NCBI GenBank assembly: GCA_021811925.1
Contig: JAKAPY010000051.1
Location: forward strand, 1-10,185
DNA length: 10,185 nucleotides
Direction: 5' to 3'
Source of the DNA: Thermoplasmata archaeon
GTDB lineage: Archaea > Thermoplasmatota > Thermoplasmata > Sysuiplasmatales > Sysuiplasmataceae
In this document: positions 1-7,060 of the stretch, in pieces
How positions within the stretch are numbered: the stretch's first letter is position 1
Layout: every line of letters starts with the position of its first letter
Position numbers and translations under genes: made by a program
The notes under the pieces: model-generated
The model's input: the letters and a program-made list of their open reading frames with translations, nothing else
Told to the model about the DNA's origin: nothing
Databases searched by the model: none

Positions 1-186
1 ATCTATTTGCCCAGTGCAAGCCCCCCGGGTGAAATTTATTTCTGTGTATTTAATAATATCCAGACCACTTTTTTTGGATGCCATCCGAAGGGTGCCAGAG
101 GCAATCCATCACTGCACCCGCATGGAAAAGGCGTGGAGAAGAACTGCTATGCCAGCACCGTCATGCATGCGGACACCGGTGAGAAG

Positions 187-194
187 TTAAAATA
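187..194 (+). promoter_or_regulatory. TATA-like element of the GNAT gene
   Basis: TTAAAATA is centred about 25 nt upstream of the ATG at 216, with purine-rich GAGAAG just before it, resembling a BRE. This spacing is what a leaderless archaeal transcript starting at the ATG needs, and there is no Shine-Dalgarno sequence before that ATG. Seen in sequence; promoter activity is inferred. Confidence 0.5.
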
Positions 195-215
195 AGGACG
201 CATTTACCCTGTTGC

Positions 216-731
216 ATGCAACGCGCAGGCGACATGGAAGCCATGGTTGTGAGGCGGATACTGCCTGCCGAATGGACACTTTATCGGAACATACGACTCA
301 GGTCCCTTTCGGCAGATCCCGGGGCATTTTGCACCACTGTGGAGGAAGAAAGCTCAAAAAATGAATCACACTGGATAGAGAAGACACGATTTGACTCAAT
401 ATCCGATTCCGAAGCGCTCTGGCTTGCGCTGAGAGGCGACCTGGCGGTTGGCCTCGCTGGCATTTTCCTGGAGGATGGCGCTTTCCACCTGTGCCACGTA
501 TGGGTTGATCCCGAATTCAGGGGAGCTGACGCCGTGAAAGAACTTGTGTCTGCCGCGGTTACCTGGGCCAAGAATCTCCGGCCGGGCACGCCGGTTAAGC
601 TTGAAGTCAATCCTTCCCAGCAGGCGGCCGTCCGCCTCTACTTGAAATTGGGCTTTAAATGGACAGGGATTGAAGAAAGAATGCCCTGCTCGACCAGCCA
701 GGTCGTGAGGGAGATGATTCTTTCAGAGTGA
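216..731 (+). CDS. GNAT-family N-acetyltransferase
   Basis: Predicted cytoplasmic acetyl-CoA-dependent N-acyltransferase of 171 residues, a normal single-domain GNAT length; the acceptor is unknown. The order of elements fits the fold: an N-terminal strand-helix (about residues 11-31, RRILPAEWTLYRNIRLRSL), a central strand pair around LAVGLAGIFLEDG, motif A after VWVDPEFRG (95-103), and motif B NPSQQAAVRLYLKLGF (132-147). Motif A is unusual: the acetyl-CoA loop reads R-G-A-D-A-V (102-107), whereas Q/R-x-x-G-x-G/A is expected, so Asp105 replaces the key glycine. Weak cofactor binding or a changed function is possible. I chose the ATG at 216 because a TATA-like element lies about 25 nt upstream; ATGs at 234 and 243 are alternatives, and the conserved fold begins only near residue 10. 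It is followed by 95 nt and then the co-directional DinB gene, which has its own TATA-like element. Family call is firm, substrate unknown. Confidence 0.86.
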   Translation: MQRAGDMEAMVVRRILPAEWTLYRNIRLRSLSADPGAFCTTVEEESSKNESHWIEKTRFDSISDSEALWLALRGDLAVGLAGIFLEDGAFHLCHVWVDPEFRGADAVKELVSAAVTWAKNLRPGTPVKLEVNPSQQAAVRLYLKLGFKWTGIEERMPCSTSQVVREMILSE

Positions 732-796
732 ATCGGGTTGCCGCTCTCAGGGGGCAATGCATTTCAACGGCAGGTTCCGGTATCCTTCAGGGCAGC

Positions 797-806
797 TTGA
801 AATAAT
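797..806 (+). promoter_or_regulatory. TATA-like element of the DinB gene
   Basis: The AT-rich TTGAAATAAT lies about 25 nt upstream of the ATG at 827. An in-frame TAA at 803-805 prevents an earlier start, and no Shine-Dalgarno sequence precedes the ATG. This supports a leaderless transcript separate from the upstream GNAT gene. Function inferred from position. Confidence 0.42.
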
Positions 807-826
807 GAGCCGCGAAGTCACCGAAG

Positions 827-1327
827 ATGACGGAAGCATCGATTTTGAAACAGTTCTACAGGCTGAACAGGAAAGTAAGAAGCGGTTATCTTGACAAGCT
901 TTCCTCACTGCCTGACCAGGAACTGCACCGCGACAGGGGTGCATCGTATCCAAGCATACTGGACATTTTTGTTCATATCCTCGACGGTTATGGTTTCTGG
1001 TTTGGGAATGTTCTCTCTGGGACGCATGGTGACTATTCCGAAAGGAAAGGCAGTTTGACACGCATTGAAGAGGTCCGCGAGGTTGACAATAGAATAGGGA
1101 AAATGACTGTGGACTATGTGAACAGTCTTTCCGATGCTGATCTTGACAGGGAAGTCAGGCTGCCCTGGGAGGATGCCCCGGCCACAAGGCTCGGTGACAT
1201 ATGCTGGCACATGGTAGAAGAAGAATTGCAGCACAGGGGCGAGATAAATGCACTTCTGTGGCAGATGGATTTAGATCCTCCCATTGCAGACTACAAAGAC
1301 TGGCTGGATGCCAGGAAGGAAGAATAG
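827..1327 (+). CDS. DinB/YfiT-family protein
   Basis: A 166-residue four-helix-bundle protein of the DinB/YfiT superfamily. Members are usually metal-binding proteins, some being thiol transferases, and the physiological reaction of most is unknown. The first ligand-type histidine is His50 in a helix reading ILDIFVHILDGYGFW. The C-terminal signature is HMVEEELQHRGEI (128-140), followed by NALLWQMDLDPP. In many family members the second and third metal ligands are His in an HxxxHRG pattern. Here the second position is Glu132 (E-L-Q-H136-R-G is intact), giving a possible His50/Glu132/His136 site. The start is the only sensible one: an in-frame stop lies 24 nt upstream. The gene converges on a methyltransferase with 29 nt between stops. 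The name DinB refers here to the Bacillus damage-inducible family, not to DNA polymerase IV. I see no sign of DNA-damage regulation. Family is clear; reaction unknown. Confidence 0.88.
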   Translation: MTEASILKQFYRLNRKVRSGYLDKLSSLPDQELHRDRGASYPSILDIFVHILDGYGFWFGNVLSGTHGDYSERKGSLTRIEEVREVDNRIGKMTVDYVNSLSDADLDREVRLPWEDAPATRLGDICWHMVEEELQHRGEINALLWQMDLDPPIADYKDWLDARKEE

Positions 1328-1356
1328 ATTCGCTTGAGCATCATATGAAAAGACAG

Positions 1357-2049
1357 CTACTCTGTAGAGACGTCCTTTTTCACCTGCAGTACATAGAAGA
1401 CACGTATCGGGAATTCATTCGCGCCTTCTTCTGTTTCAATCTGTTCAACTGTGGTCAGGGATCGCGGCGTCAGCGACTTGATCGAGTCTGAGGAAAAGTA
1501 TACGAGCGTGGATCCGAATGGTGAATGATCGAAAGTGTCCGGTGCAACATGTTTCCCCTTCCCGTACCATGGGTCTTTGTTTGATCTCACTGAAAAAAGG
1601 TGCAATCCCCCTGCCCTCAGCACTCTCGCTATCTCGGCGAAAATATCCAAATGCTCTTCAGTTGTAAAATGCATGTTGAGAAAAAGGTTGGAGTACACCG
1701 CATCCCAAACACCAGAACGTGATGACTTGAGATATGAAAGTGCATCAGATTCGATAAGCGTAGTGCCTCGGTCGCCCCTAAAGTGCCTGATTGCAGCGTT
1801 GTAACCCACCGCCGACAGTTCAACCCCTGTCGTCTCAATGCCGTTCCGCCTGAAGAACGCAATGTCCCTGCCGTAGCCAAAGCCAAGCTCAACGACTGAG
1901 CGAACCTGGTGGCTCCTCATGCGAGTAAGTGACCAGCGTCCAAATGCACTTTCATCCGGACCGAAAAATTCAGGATCCTCGCGGTAATGGGCGTCCCAGA
2001 ATCGCCTCTGCCCGGAGATTCTCTCACTGTTGCCAGGTCCCTCTGTCAC
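1357..2049 (-). CDS. class I SAM-dependent methyltransferase
   Basis: A 230-residue soluble protein with a Rossmann-fold methyltransferase domain, predicted to transfer a methyl group from S-adenosylmethionine to an unidentified small molecule. Motif I is VVELGFGYGRD (52-62, glycine-rich E-x-G-x-G-x-G). The acidic residue ending strand 2 is Glu77 in TTGVELS, followed by SDAL (101-104). Strand 4 is WDAVYSNLFLNMHF, and ARVLRAGGLHLFSVRS (141-156) leads into strand 5. The later DPWYGKGK...PDTFDHSPFGSTLVYFS (159-187) resembles the corresponding part of TehB-like methyltransferases. The N-terminal FWDAHYREDPEFFG is also usual for this group. The start is a GTG at 2049, because an in-frame stop lies only a few codons upstream; no strong TATA or Shine-Dalgarno sequence is visible there. 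It converges with the DinB gene and is 191 nt downstream of the PLP-enzyme gene. Family firm, substrate not assignable. Confidence 0.9.
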   Translation of the reverse strand: MTEGPGNSERISGQRRFWDAHYREDPEFFGPDESAFGRWSLTRMRSHQVRSVVELGFGYGRDIAFFRRNGIETTGVELSAVGYNAAIRHFRGDRGTTLIESDALSYLKSSRSGVWDAVYSNLFLNMHFTTEEHLDIFAEIARVLRAGGLHLFSVRSNKDPWYGKGKHVAPDTFDHSPFGSTLVYFSSDSIKSLTPRSLTTVEQIETEEGANEFPIRVFYVLQVKKDVSTE

Positions 2050-2240
2050 AAATGGCGATCAATGCTGAATCCTAAGAGCTTGCCGGTTATCCGGACCCTG
2101 AAGCCGACCTTCAAGCCTTTCAGGACAGTTGAAATTCATGTATTGACCTGTGCGGCCTTGTCGGTTGTTGGCTGAAAAGGTATTATGGCGGACAACTGAG
2201 GCTGACTCATCTGGGATGAATTCCATCAAATCAATGCAGC

Positions 2241-3368
2241 TCAATAGTCTCTTAGTGAACCTATCCTTGAAACAGCGATATCAATATCATCCGTCGTGTT
2301 GTAGAAGTGAGGAGCTACCCTGATGCCCACTCCCCTGGAAGAGGTGATAATGCCTTCGGACCTGAGCTTGTTCTCCAGTTTGTGGGGATGTTTCACGATA
2401 AATGAAACAATCGCACCCCTTTTGCCGGGTGTCAGCGGGGTGATTGTTTTGAGCCTGTATTCTTCCGCAAGTCTGATCGCATGATCTGTGAGCGCCATAA
2501 CCCGACTCTGAATGTTTCTGACTCCTATGTCAAGTATTGTTTCCATGCCACTTATAGCTGCATAGACAGAAGGGATGCTCAGCGTGCCTGACTGGAACCT
2601 GTCTGCTGTCGTTGAGTAGTCAAGCTTCCTGGCACCGAACAGGAATGGATCCTTCTGGGAGAACCAACCTATGTTCGTAGGTTCAAGATTCTCGACAAGT
2701 TCTTTTCTCACATACATGAAGGCGATTCCGGGCAGACCGAGCAGATACTTCAGATTCCCGGAAGCCAGGAAATCAACATCGCTTTTCCGGGCGTCGAATG
2801 GCATTGTTCCGAGCGACTGATAAGCATCAGTGTAGAATAGCGAACCTGCGTCATGCGCAAGCTCGCATATCTCCGCTACGTCCTGCCTGAACCCGTTTAA
2901 AGAGGAAACATGGACTGCGCTTGTCAGCAGCGTTCTGCTGCCCAATACTCTCTTATAAGCATCGACAGAAAGGGTAAAACCAGTGTTTCTCAGGGTGACC
3001 ACCCGAGCGCCATGCCTGCGCTGTGCAAGGAAAATGAAGTTGGTCGTGGGGTACTCCATGTCGCTGACAACGATCCCGTTTCTCCGTCCGTACTTGAGTG
3101 AACTCATGACGGAAGCCAATGCAGACGAAACGGAAAAAGAGGGGAAAACTTCCGACGGGCGGACATGGATAAGCTTGGCGAAAAGGCTGATAGCGTACTT
3201 CACTTTGTCCATCCAGAGATCCCATGGATTTCCGAATTCCATCAGGTCCTGTTTGTACCGCTCCATTGAATCTTCAAGCGGTTTGGTGACAGGCGAATGG
3301 GAGCAAGCTGCCAGGTATACCTGTCGTCCATTTTCGACGAGTATGTTCCTGTATTCGTTGGGAATCAT
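2241..3368 (-). CDS. class V PLP-dependent aminotransferase-fold enzyme (cysteine desulfurase/kynureninase/EgtE-like)
   Basis: A 375-residue fold-type I PLP enzyme of the aminotransferase class V superfamily, the group that includes cysteine desulfurases, kynureninase, isopenicillin-N epimerase and EgtE-like C-S lyases. Lys207 in LASGNLKYLLGLPG is the expected Schiff-base lysine. Asp181 in FYTDAYQSLG should contact the pyridine nitrogen, with Gln184 nearby. His153 in AVHVSSLNGF sits where the ring-stacking segment lies. RFQSGTLSIPSVYAA (257-271) is the phosphate-side segment, and GIRVAPHFYNTTDDID (348-363) is the typical C-terminal substrate-binding strand with an arginine. I see no mobile cysteine loop of the NifS/IscS type, so desulfurase activity is less likely. 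The ATG at 3368 has a weak CTTAA element about 25 nt upstream. It is flanked by 191 nt on the methyltransferase side and over 400 nt upstream, so probably transcribed alone. Full length; the exact amino-acid substrate cannot be told from sequence. Confidence 0.92.
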   Translation of the reverse strand: MIPNEYRNILVENGRQVYLAACSHSPVTKPLEDSMERYKQDLMEFGNPWDLWMDKVKYAISLFAKLIHVRPSEVFPSFSVSSALASVMSSLKYGRRNGIVVSDMEYPTTNFIFLAQRRHGARVVTLRNTGFTLSVDAYKRVLGSRTLLTSAVHVSSLNGFRQDVAEICELAHDAGSLFYTDAYQSLGTMPFDARKSDVDFLASGNLKYLLGLPGIAFMYVRKELVENLEPTNIGWFSQKDPFLFGARKLDYSTTADRFQSGTLSIPSVYAAISGMETILDIGVRNIQSRVMALTDHAIRLAEEYRLKTITPLTPGKRGAIVSFIVKHPHKLENKLRSEGIITSSRGVGIRVAPHFYNTTDDIDIAVSRIGSLRDY

Positions 3369-3800
3369 TTTGCCAGCGCCTGCCTGCGGTTAAGCAAGTT
3401 CGACGATTTACCCATTGCCATTGGATCCTGCAGGAACTGTTTTGATTACCAGAATACAGTCTGTGTATGGAGTCAAGGGTAGCTCCACCGGGACCAACGC
3501 CAATCTCCATCCCATGGCATGGGCTTGTCATCATCGGAGATGCGACTGAAGTGATCGTGGAACTATTGATGAGGCGAAAAAGGAAACAAACGAAATAGAT
3601 CCAGCCATCAGCTGTCTCACCTGTTCATGGTCTGGCGCCTGCCAGGCCATGGTTTTTAATTCCACGGAACAACTCGCCGTGGGATGGCAGGAATGGCTAC
3701 CTGCCGGTAAATCGGCGATTAGCCTGGACAGCCATTTTTAGTTATGGCTGCGCCTGGCAACTGGCGAGAGTGCAGCGGCTCATCTCATGGAATCGGGAAC
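3369..3800. other. 432-nt stretch without a supported gene; small hairpins
   Basis: No convincing protein gene was found on either strand. It holds a 13-nt palindrome CCCATGGCATGGG at 3511-3523. There is a hairpin with a 6-bp stem (GGCAGG 3686-3691 / CCTGCC 3700-3705, 8-nt loop), and a second with a 7-bp stem (CAGCCAT 3729-3735 / ATGGCTG 3744-3750, loop TTTTAGTT). A 43-codon + strand ORF with ATG occupies 3467-3598, weakly supported. The stretch includes the upstream region of the class V PLP gene near 3369-3400. No tRNA, CRISPR repeat or recognisable structured RNA was seen. Confidence 0.5.
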
Positions 3801-3947
3801 TTACTTTTCCTTTTCCTTCTTCCCGAATCCTTTCTTCAGGCCCTTAAAGAGCGATTTAGTTCCTTCTGCAACGTCTCTTGACGCTTTGCCTACAACTTCG
3901 CCCGTCTTCTCGGATTTGCTTTTTTCCTTCTCTTCTTTTTCGGCCAT
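3801..3947 (-). CDS. small Lys/Glu-rich protein, 48 residues
   Basis: Possible short cytoplasmic protein of 48 residues. It opens with a charged tract (MAEKEEKEKSKSEK), has a central stretch with regular glycines (GEVVGKASRDVAEGTKSLF), and ends KGLKKGFGKKEKEK. The middle could form an amphipathic helix flanked by charged, probably disordered tails. No cysteine, histidine, tryptophan or transmembrane segment is present. I do not recognise a family. I chose the ATG at 3947 rather than the in-frame ATG at 3992 because the AT-rich TTGAAATATC at 3971-3980 lies about 28 nt upstream of it, fitting a leaderless start, and because the charged protein begins naturally there. Coding status rests on the non-random composition and the promoter-like element only; low-complexity purine-rich DNA could mimic it. 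Comparison with related genomes for conserved length would settle it. Confidence 0.5.
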   Translation of the reverse strand: MAEKEEKEKSKSEKTGEVVGKASRDVAEGTKSLFKGLKKGFGKKEKEK

Positions 3948-4260
3948 TGTAGTATATATACCACGATTTTGATATTTCAATTTCTCGCTCAATGCTGGTT
4001 GAAATGACCTCTTCTGGCATCAGCCCTGTGCGGCGGGCTCGAATGCTGGATGGCCGAAATTCCATGTTTACAGACCCCCAGGGTGTTTTTTGAAATTCCC
4101 GCAATATCGCGGCCCTGTCGCTAGCAGGTCCCCGGGACAACAGAAGTCCGGGCTATGGTGAAATGCACGACTTGAAGGCAGCTGTTGGCAAGAATCGTGA
4201 ACACCCTTCAAGACGGCGACTCACCAATTAAGTTCCGTCCTTCCTGGCTGATCATCAAAA
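3948..4260. other. 313-nt intergenic stretch with a TATA-like palindrome
   Basis: It contains the perfect palindrome GTATATATAC (3952-3961) next to the start of the small Lys/Glu-rich gene and the AT-rich promoter candidate at 3971-3980. A short 11-nt palindrome GTCCCCGGGAC lies at 4128-4138, and a T6 run on the + strand at 4086-4091. A 33-codon + strand ORF (3992-4093) begins about 30 nt downstream of the palindrome and is not well enough supported to call a gene. Nothing else recognisable was seen. Confidence 0.45.
3971..3980 (-). promoter_or_regulatory. TATA-like element of the small Lys/Glu-rich gene
   Basis: On the - strand this reads TTGAAATATC, centred about 28 nt upstream of the ATG at 3947. 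It fits the leaderless spacing seen at other genes in the window. The stronger TATATATA at 3953-3960 is too close to that ATG to serve as its TATA box. Confidence 0.35.
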
Positions 4261-5022
4261 TCAATCCGCAATATCGAAATCGAGGAGATCCCTGTAGATT
4301 TTGACTACCCTGTCCTTATCCGCTTGCATTCTTCTGGCCATTGCGTCCGTCTTCTCGACAGATGTGAGAGGGAATGTGAAGTCCTGAAGCCGGTCGGCAT
4401 TGTCCCGACAGTACCTGTGGAACCAGAAAGACATGAATTCGGCTGTTAGAACTGGGGTAGTGGCGCTTTTGCTCTGCAGCCACTCAAGTGCAGCCTGAAA
4501 TTCGAGTGCCACCCTCTTGCGGCCGTATTTGGCGCTTAGCAGGTTAAAGGATTCAAGCATGTTTTCCTGCTCAAAGTCCACCTTGCGCATATTTGTTTCA
4601 ACCGTTGACTTATCGAGCAAGGTGGACGAATCAGCTCCTTCGAATTTGGCTTCATGCTTCTCAAGGTACTTTGTCTGGCTCCATACTGTGTCTTCAAGCC
4701 AAATGGGCGGGAGTTCCGAAAAATAGTTCTTCAGAAAGCACACGGTCCTGAAGCATACCGACTTCTCCACGACAGGGACGATTGCGCCCGAAGTTGCCGT
4801 TGGATAGAGATTGATGTGGGCGACCAGGTAGGGCAGCTCTAGAAGGAGGATTCGCGGTAGATTCCACCCATTGCTGTTCATGACCGCTTTATCCGAATCC
4901 GCCAGAAGGCTGATGAATTTGTCGGACTTGGGCAGGACTAGAGTCATACGTGGCTTCTTGAGGCTAAGATAGAACCCGTCGGCATCCTCGGAAGTATCGT
5001 CGGCCACCATTCCTCCAAACAT
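4261..5022 (-). CDS. hypothetical protein, family not recognised
   Basis: An open frame of about 253 residues whose family I do not recognise. The sequence looks like a folded soluble protein: a hydrophobic segment WNLPRILLLELPYLVAHINL, a cysteine pair in SVCFRTVCFLKNYF, then mostly helix-like, charged sequence. Aromatic-rich FMSFWFHRYCRDNAD lies near the C-terminus and the acidic end is YRDLLDFDIAD. No signal peptide, clear transmembrane helix, Walker motif or nuclease motif was found. The start is uncertain: a GTG at 5031 (three codons earlier), the ATG at 5022, the ATG at 5010 and a GTG at 5007 preceded by GGAGG are all possible. I prefer 5022 because GTATATC at 5048-5054 is centred about 29 nt upstream. 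It lies 125 nt upstream of the S9 peptidase stop and is probably a separate transcript. Coding status is moderately sure; function unknown. Confidence 0.68.
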   Translation of the reverse strand: MFGGMVADDTSEDADGFYLSLKKPRMTLVLPKSDKFISLLADSDKAVMNSNGWNLPRILLLELPYLVAHINLYPTATSGAIVPVVEKSVCFRTVCFLKNYFSELPPIWLEDTVWSQTKYLEKHEAKFEGADSSTLLDKSTVETNMRKVDFEQENMLESFNLLSAKYGRKRVALEFQAALEWLQSKSATTPVLTAEFMSFWFHRYCRDNADRLQDFTFPLTSVEKTDAMARRMQADKDRVVKIYRDLLDFDIAD

Positions 5023-5047
5023 GGGGCACACGATGTATTTTCAGCTT

Positions 5048-5054
5048 GATATAC
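5048..5054 (-). promoter_or_regulatory. TATA-like element of the hypothetical gene
   Basis: On the - strand this reads GTATATC, centred about 29 nt upstream of the ATG at 5022 and 20 nt upstream of the GTG at 5031. The spacing favours the ATG for a leaderless transcript. Promoter function is inferred. Confidence 0.42.
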
Positions 5055-5156
5055 AATCCTCTCATCTCTATCAAGCAAAGCATGCATGTGCGCAAGGCTG
5101 AGCCTGATTTCTACCATAAGCCGGATACTGCGCCGCGTTCTTCAACGGTGCCGGAC

Positions 5157-7040
5157 TCATGATTTCAAGTGGGCCCCAAACCACTCCGCCTGCCTTTGAA
5201 GAGCGTCGATTATGTGCTCTTTCTCAGTCCAGCCGTGCTTCTCCCTTGGATATACGAAAAGCCTTGTCTCCACTCCCAGTTCCTTCAGCGCCCTGAAAAA
5301 CTCCCTCCCCTGGCCCACTGGCACGCACGGATCTTCCTTGCCGTGCAATACCAGCGTGGGTGTCTTCGCGTTATTCACATAGTCGATTGGGGATTTCCTG
5401 TGGTACTTCTCAGGCTCCCTGTACGGATTTATGTCAAATAAGAACTCATCCCAGTAGATGTTCCATTCTGTGCCGTGGCAGCTCATCAGGTTACTTATCC
5501 CGTAATTCATCACGGCGGCATTGAAAATGTCACTGTGTGTGACAGCCCAGGCAACAAGATATCCGCCATAACTCCCGCCCATGACGAAAAGGTTTGAGGG
5601 ATCGGCGAGTCCCTTGCCTGTTAGATATTCTATGCCGGCGAGAATGTCTTTGAAGTCATCTCCGTCGATATTTCCACGATTCAACTCGGAGAAAGCCGGT
5701 CCCCTCCCGGTGCTGCCTCTCGGATTGGGGAGGAAGACGCTGAAACCTCTGGAGAGGAAGTAGCGTATCTGCTGATTGAATCTGAAGCCATAGCTCATGG
5801 ACGGACCACCGTGTATGTTGACTATCAGCGGTTTTTTCCTGTCATCGCCGGGATTGTAGTAGAGGAATCCCTGCATCATCGTTCCGTCGAATGACTTCCA
5901 TTCGACCAGACTGCACTCCCCCTTCAGTTTCTCTGCCTGCTCATGGTTTAGATGAGTATGTTGACACCATGAAATGGAGCCTGCAGATATTTGGCCGATC
6001 CATATCTCCTGCTGACTCCCCGGATCCTCCCGCACGACGGCAATGGCGTTTCCCGAACGGCTTAACGAGAACATGGGCTGAAATACAGGGTCTATCCAGA
6101 AATCGTAACTGCCCAGCGTAACGGCCTTCACGCCTGTCGACGGACTCAGGAGTGAAAGCTGGGCCTTCGCCATGTTCACGCTCAGTGTCAGCAGGCGGCC
6201 GTCATCTGTCCAATCAAAATAATGCACAGTGCCGAGCTCGTTGTTGGTGATGTTCAGGGGTTCATTCCCCGAGAATGGTGAGAAGCTGTACAGATCCCCT
6301 CCGATCAGTCCCCGGTCGCTTACGATCGAGGAGATGAAATAGACGTTCTTGCCATCCTCGGTCCACTTCAATGAACCAATCTGCCTTGGCCGCGGATCAA
6401 GGACTGTTTTGGAAGACTTCTTCTGCATGTCAATAAGAACGAGCTTTGCCACATGCCATGACCATTCATACGGCTCGTCTGAGGCAAGTGCAATGACACT
6501 GCTGGAGTCAGGGGAAACAGCGAACTCCCAAACCTGGTATCCACTGCTTATCCTGTCGAGTGAACCTGACTGCAGTTCAAGCGAGTAGAGACTCGAATAG
6601 TTGGTATCTGCTTCAAACTCCTCAGGGTCCTCCGGTGCACCCGCTTTTTCACTCATGAGAAGAATTAAGCTGCTGCCGGAAGAAGTCCACTCGAATTGCT
6701 CAATCTCACCATCTGAATTCGTCACCTGGAGCAGACGGGCGGAAGTTAAGTCTAACATGTAAAGCTGTGGTTTGGATGCTTGCTCGGCATTGCCGATGAA
6801 ACCAAGCTTTGAACCATCTGGAGAAAATCTGAGATGGCCGCCTCCTGCAAGCCCCTGGGAAGCACAGTATGTCATGTTCTTCGCAAAGTCATGAACCCAA
6901 ACGGTTGACCTCTCCCTGTTCTCACCCTTCAACCTGAATGGATCCGCTTCGACATAGGAGAGATAATTTCCGTCTGTGGAAAGCTGGACATCACTCAATG
7001 CTCTGAAAGATAACACATCAGATGCAGCTACCTGAGTCAT
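5157..7040 (-). CDS. S9-family prolyl oligopeptidase-type serine peptidase (acylaminoacyl-peptidase-like)
   Basis: A 627-residue peptidase of family S9 (alpha/beta hydrolase clan), predicted to release dipeptides or acylated residues from short peptides in the cytoplasm. Residues 1-370 form a beta-propeller with repeated strand-turn units such as STDGNYLSYV (21), SPDGSKLGFI (73), SPDSSSVIAL (176), WTEDGKNVYF (226) and WTDDGRLLTL (277). The catalytic domain follows: HGGP (410-413) supplies the oxyanion region, Ser490 in MGGSYGGY is the nucleophile, Asp570 in LHGKEDPCVP the acid and His602 in PREKHGW the base, so the triad is complete. Length is normal for archaeal acylaminoacyl peptidases. No signal peptide is seen. 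The ATG at 7040 has an AATATT element centred about 25 nt upstream. Next to that element is a perfect tandem 10-mer, so regulation at this promoter is plausible. The downstream hypothetical gene follows after 125 nt, apparently with its own promoter. Substrate preference (acylaminoacyl versus dipeptidyl) cannot be read from the sequence. Confidence 0.97.
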   Translation of the reverse strand: MTQVAASDVLSFRALSDVQLSTDGNYLSYVEADPFRLKGENRERSTVWVHDFAKNMTYCASQGLAGGGHLRFSPDGSKLGFIGNAEQASKPQLYMLDLTSARLLQVTNSDGEIEQFEWTSSGSSLILLMSEKAGAPEDPEEFEADTNYSSLYSLELQSGSLDRISSGYQVWEFAVSPDSSSVIALASDEPYEWSWHVAKLVLIDMQKKSSKTVLDPRPRQIGSLKWTEDGKNVYFISSIVSDRGLIGGDLYSFSPFSGNEPLNITNNELGTVHYFDWTDDGRLLTLSVNMAKAQLSLLSPSTGVKAVTLGSYDFWIDPVFQPMFSLSRSGNAIAVVREDPGSQQEIWIGQISAGSISWCQHTHLNHEQAEKLKGECSLVEWKSFDGTMMQGFLYYNPGDDRKKPLIVNIHGGPSMSYGFRFNQQIRYFLSRGFSVFLPNPRGSTGRGPAFSELNRGNIDGDDFKDILAGIEYLTGKGLADPSNLFVMGGSYGGYLVAWAVTHSDIFNAAVMNYGISNLMSCHGTEWNIYWDEFLFDINPYREPEKYHRKSPIDYVNNAKTPTLVLHGKEDPCVPVGQGREFFRALKELGVETRLFVYPREKHGWTEKEHIIDALQRQAEWFGAHLKS

Positions 7041-7060
7041 GGCATTGTATATCTGGACTC

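Noticed and set aside
7..195. 62-codon + strand frame at the left edge.
   Set aside because: No promoter-like element at suitable spacing, no recognisable similarity, and composition like non-coding sequence.
827..3368. DinB, methyltransferase and class V PLP genes in a row as an ergothioneine-type cluster (EgtB/EgtD/EgtE).
   Set aside because: The DinB protein is a single 166-residue domain without the sulfatase-modifying-factor domain of EgtB. The methyltransferase is a 230-residue TehB-like protein rather than the larger EgtD type. The DinB gene is on the opposite strand and the genes do not form an operon.
3467..3598. Short + strand ORF of 43 codons with a hydrophobic middle (GLVIIGDATEVIVELL).
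   Set aside because: Only a weak AT-rich stretch lies upstream, the length is within chance expectation and no family is recognised. Kept as a note in the gap entry.
3551..3741. Open + strand frame containing ISCLTCSWSGAC with a CxxC.
   Set aside because: No ATG, GTG or TTG start precedes the interesting part, and a stop lies directly upstream. It is probably a chance open frame.
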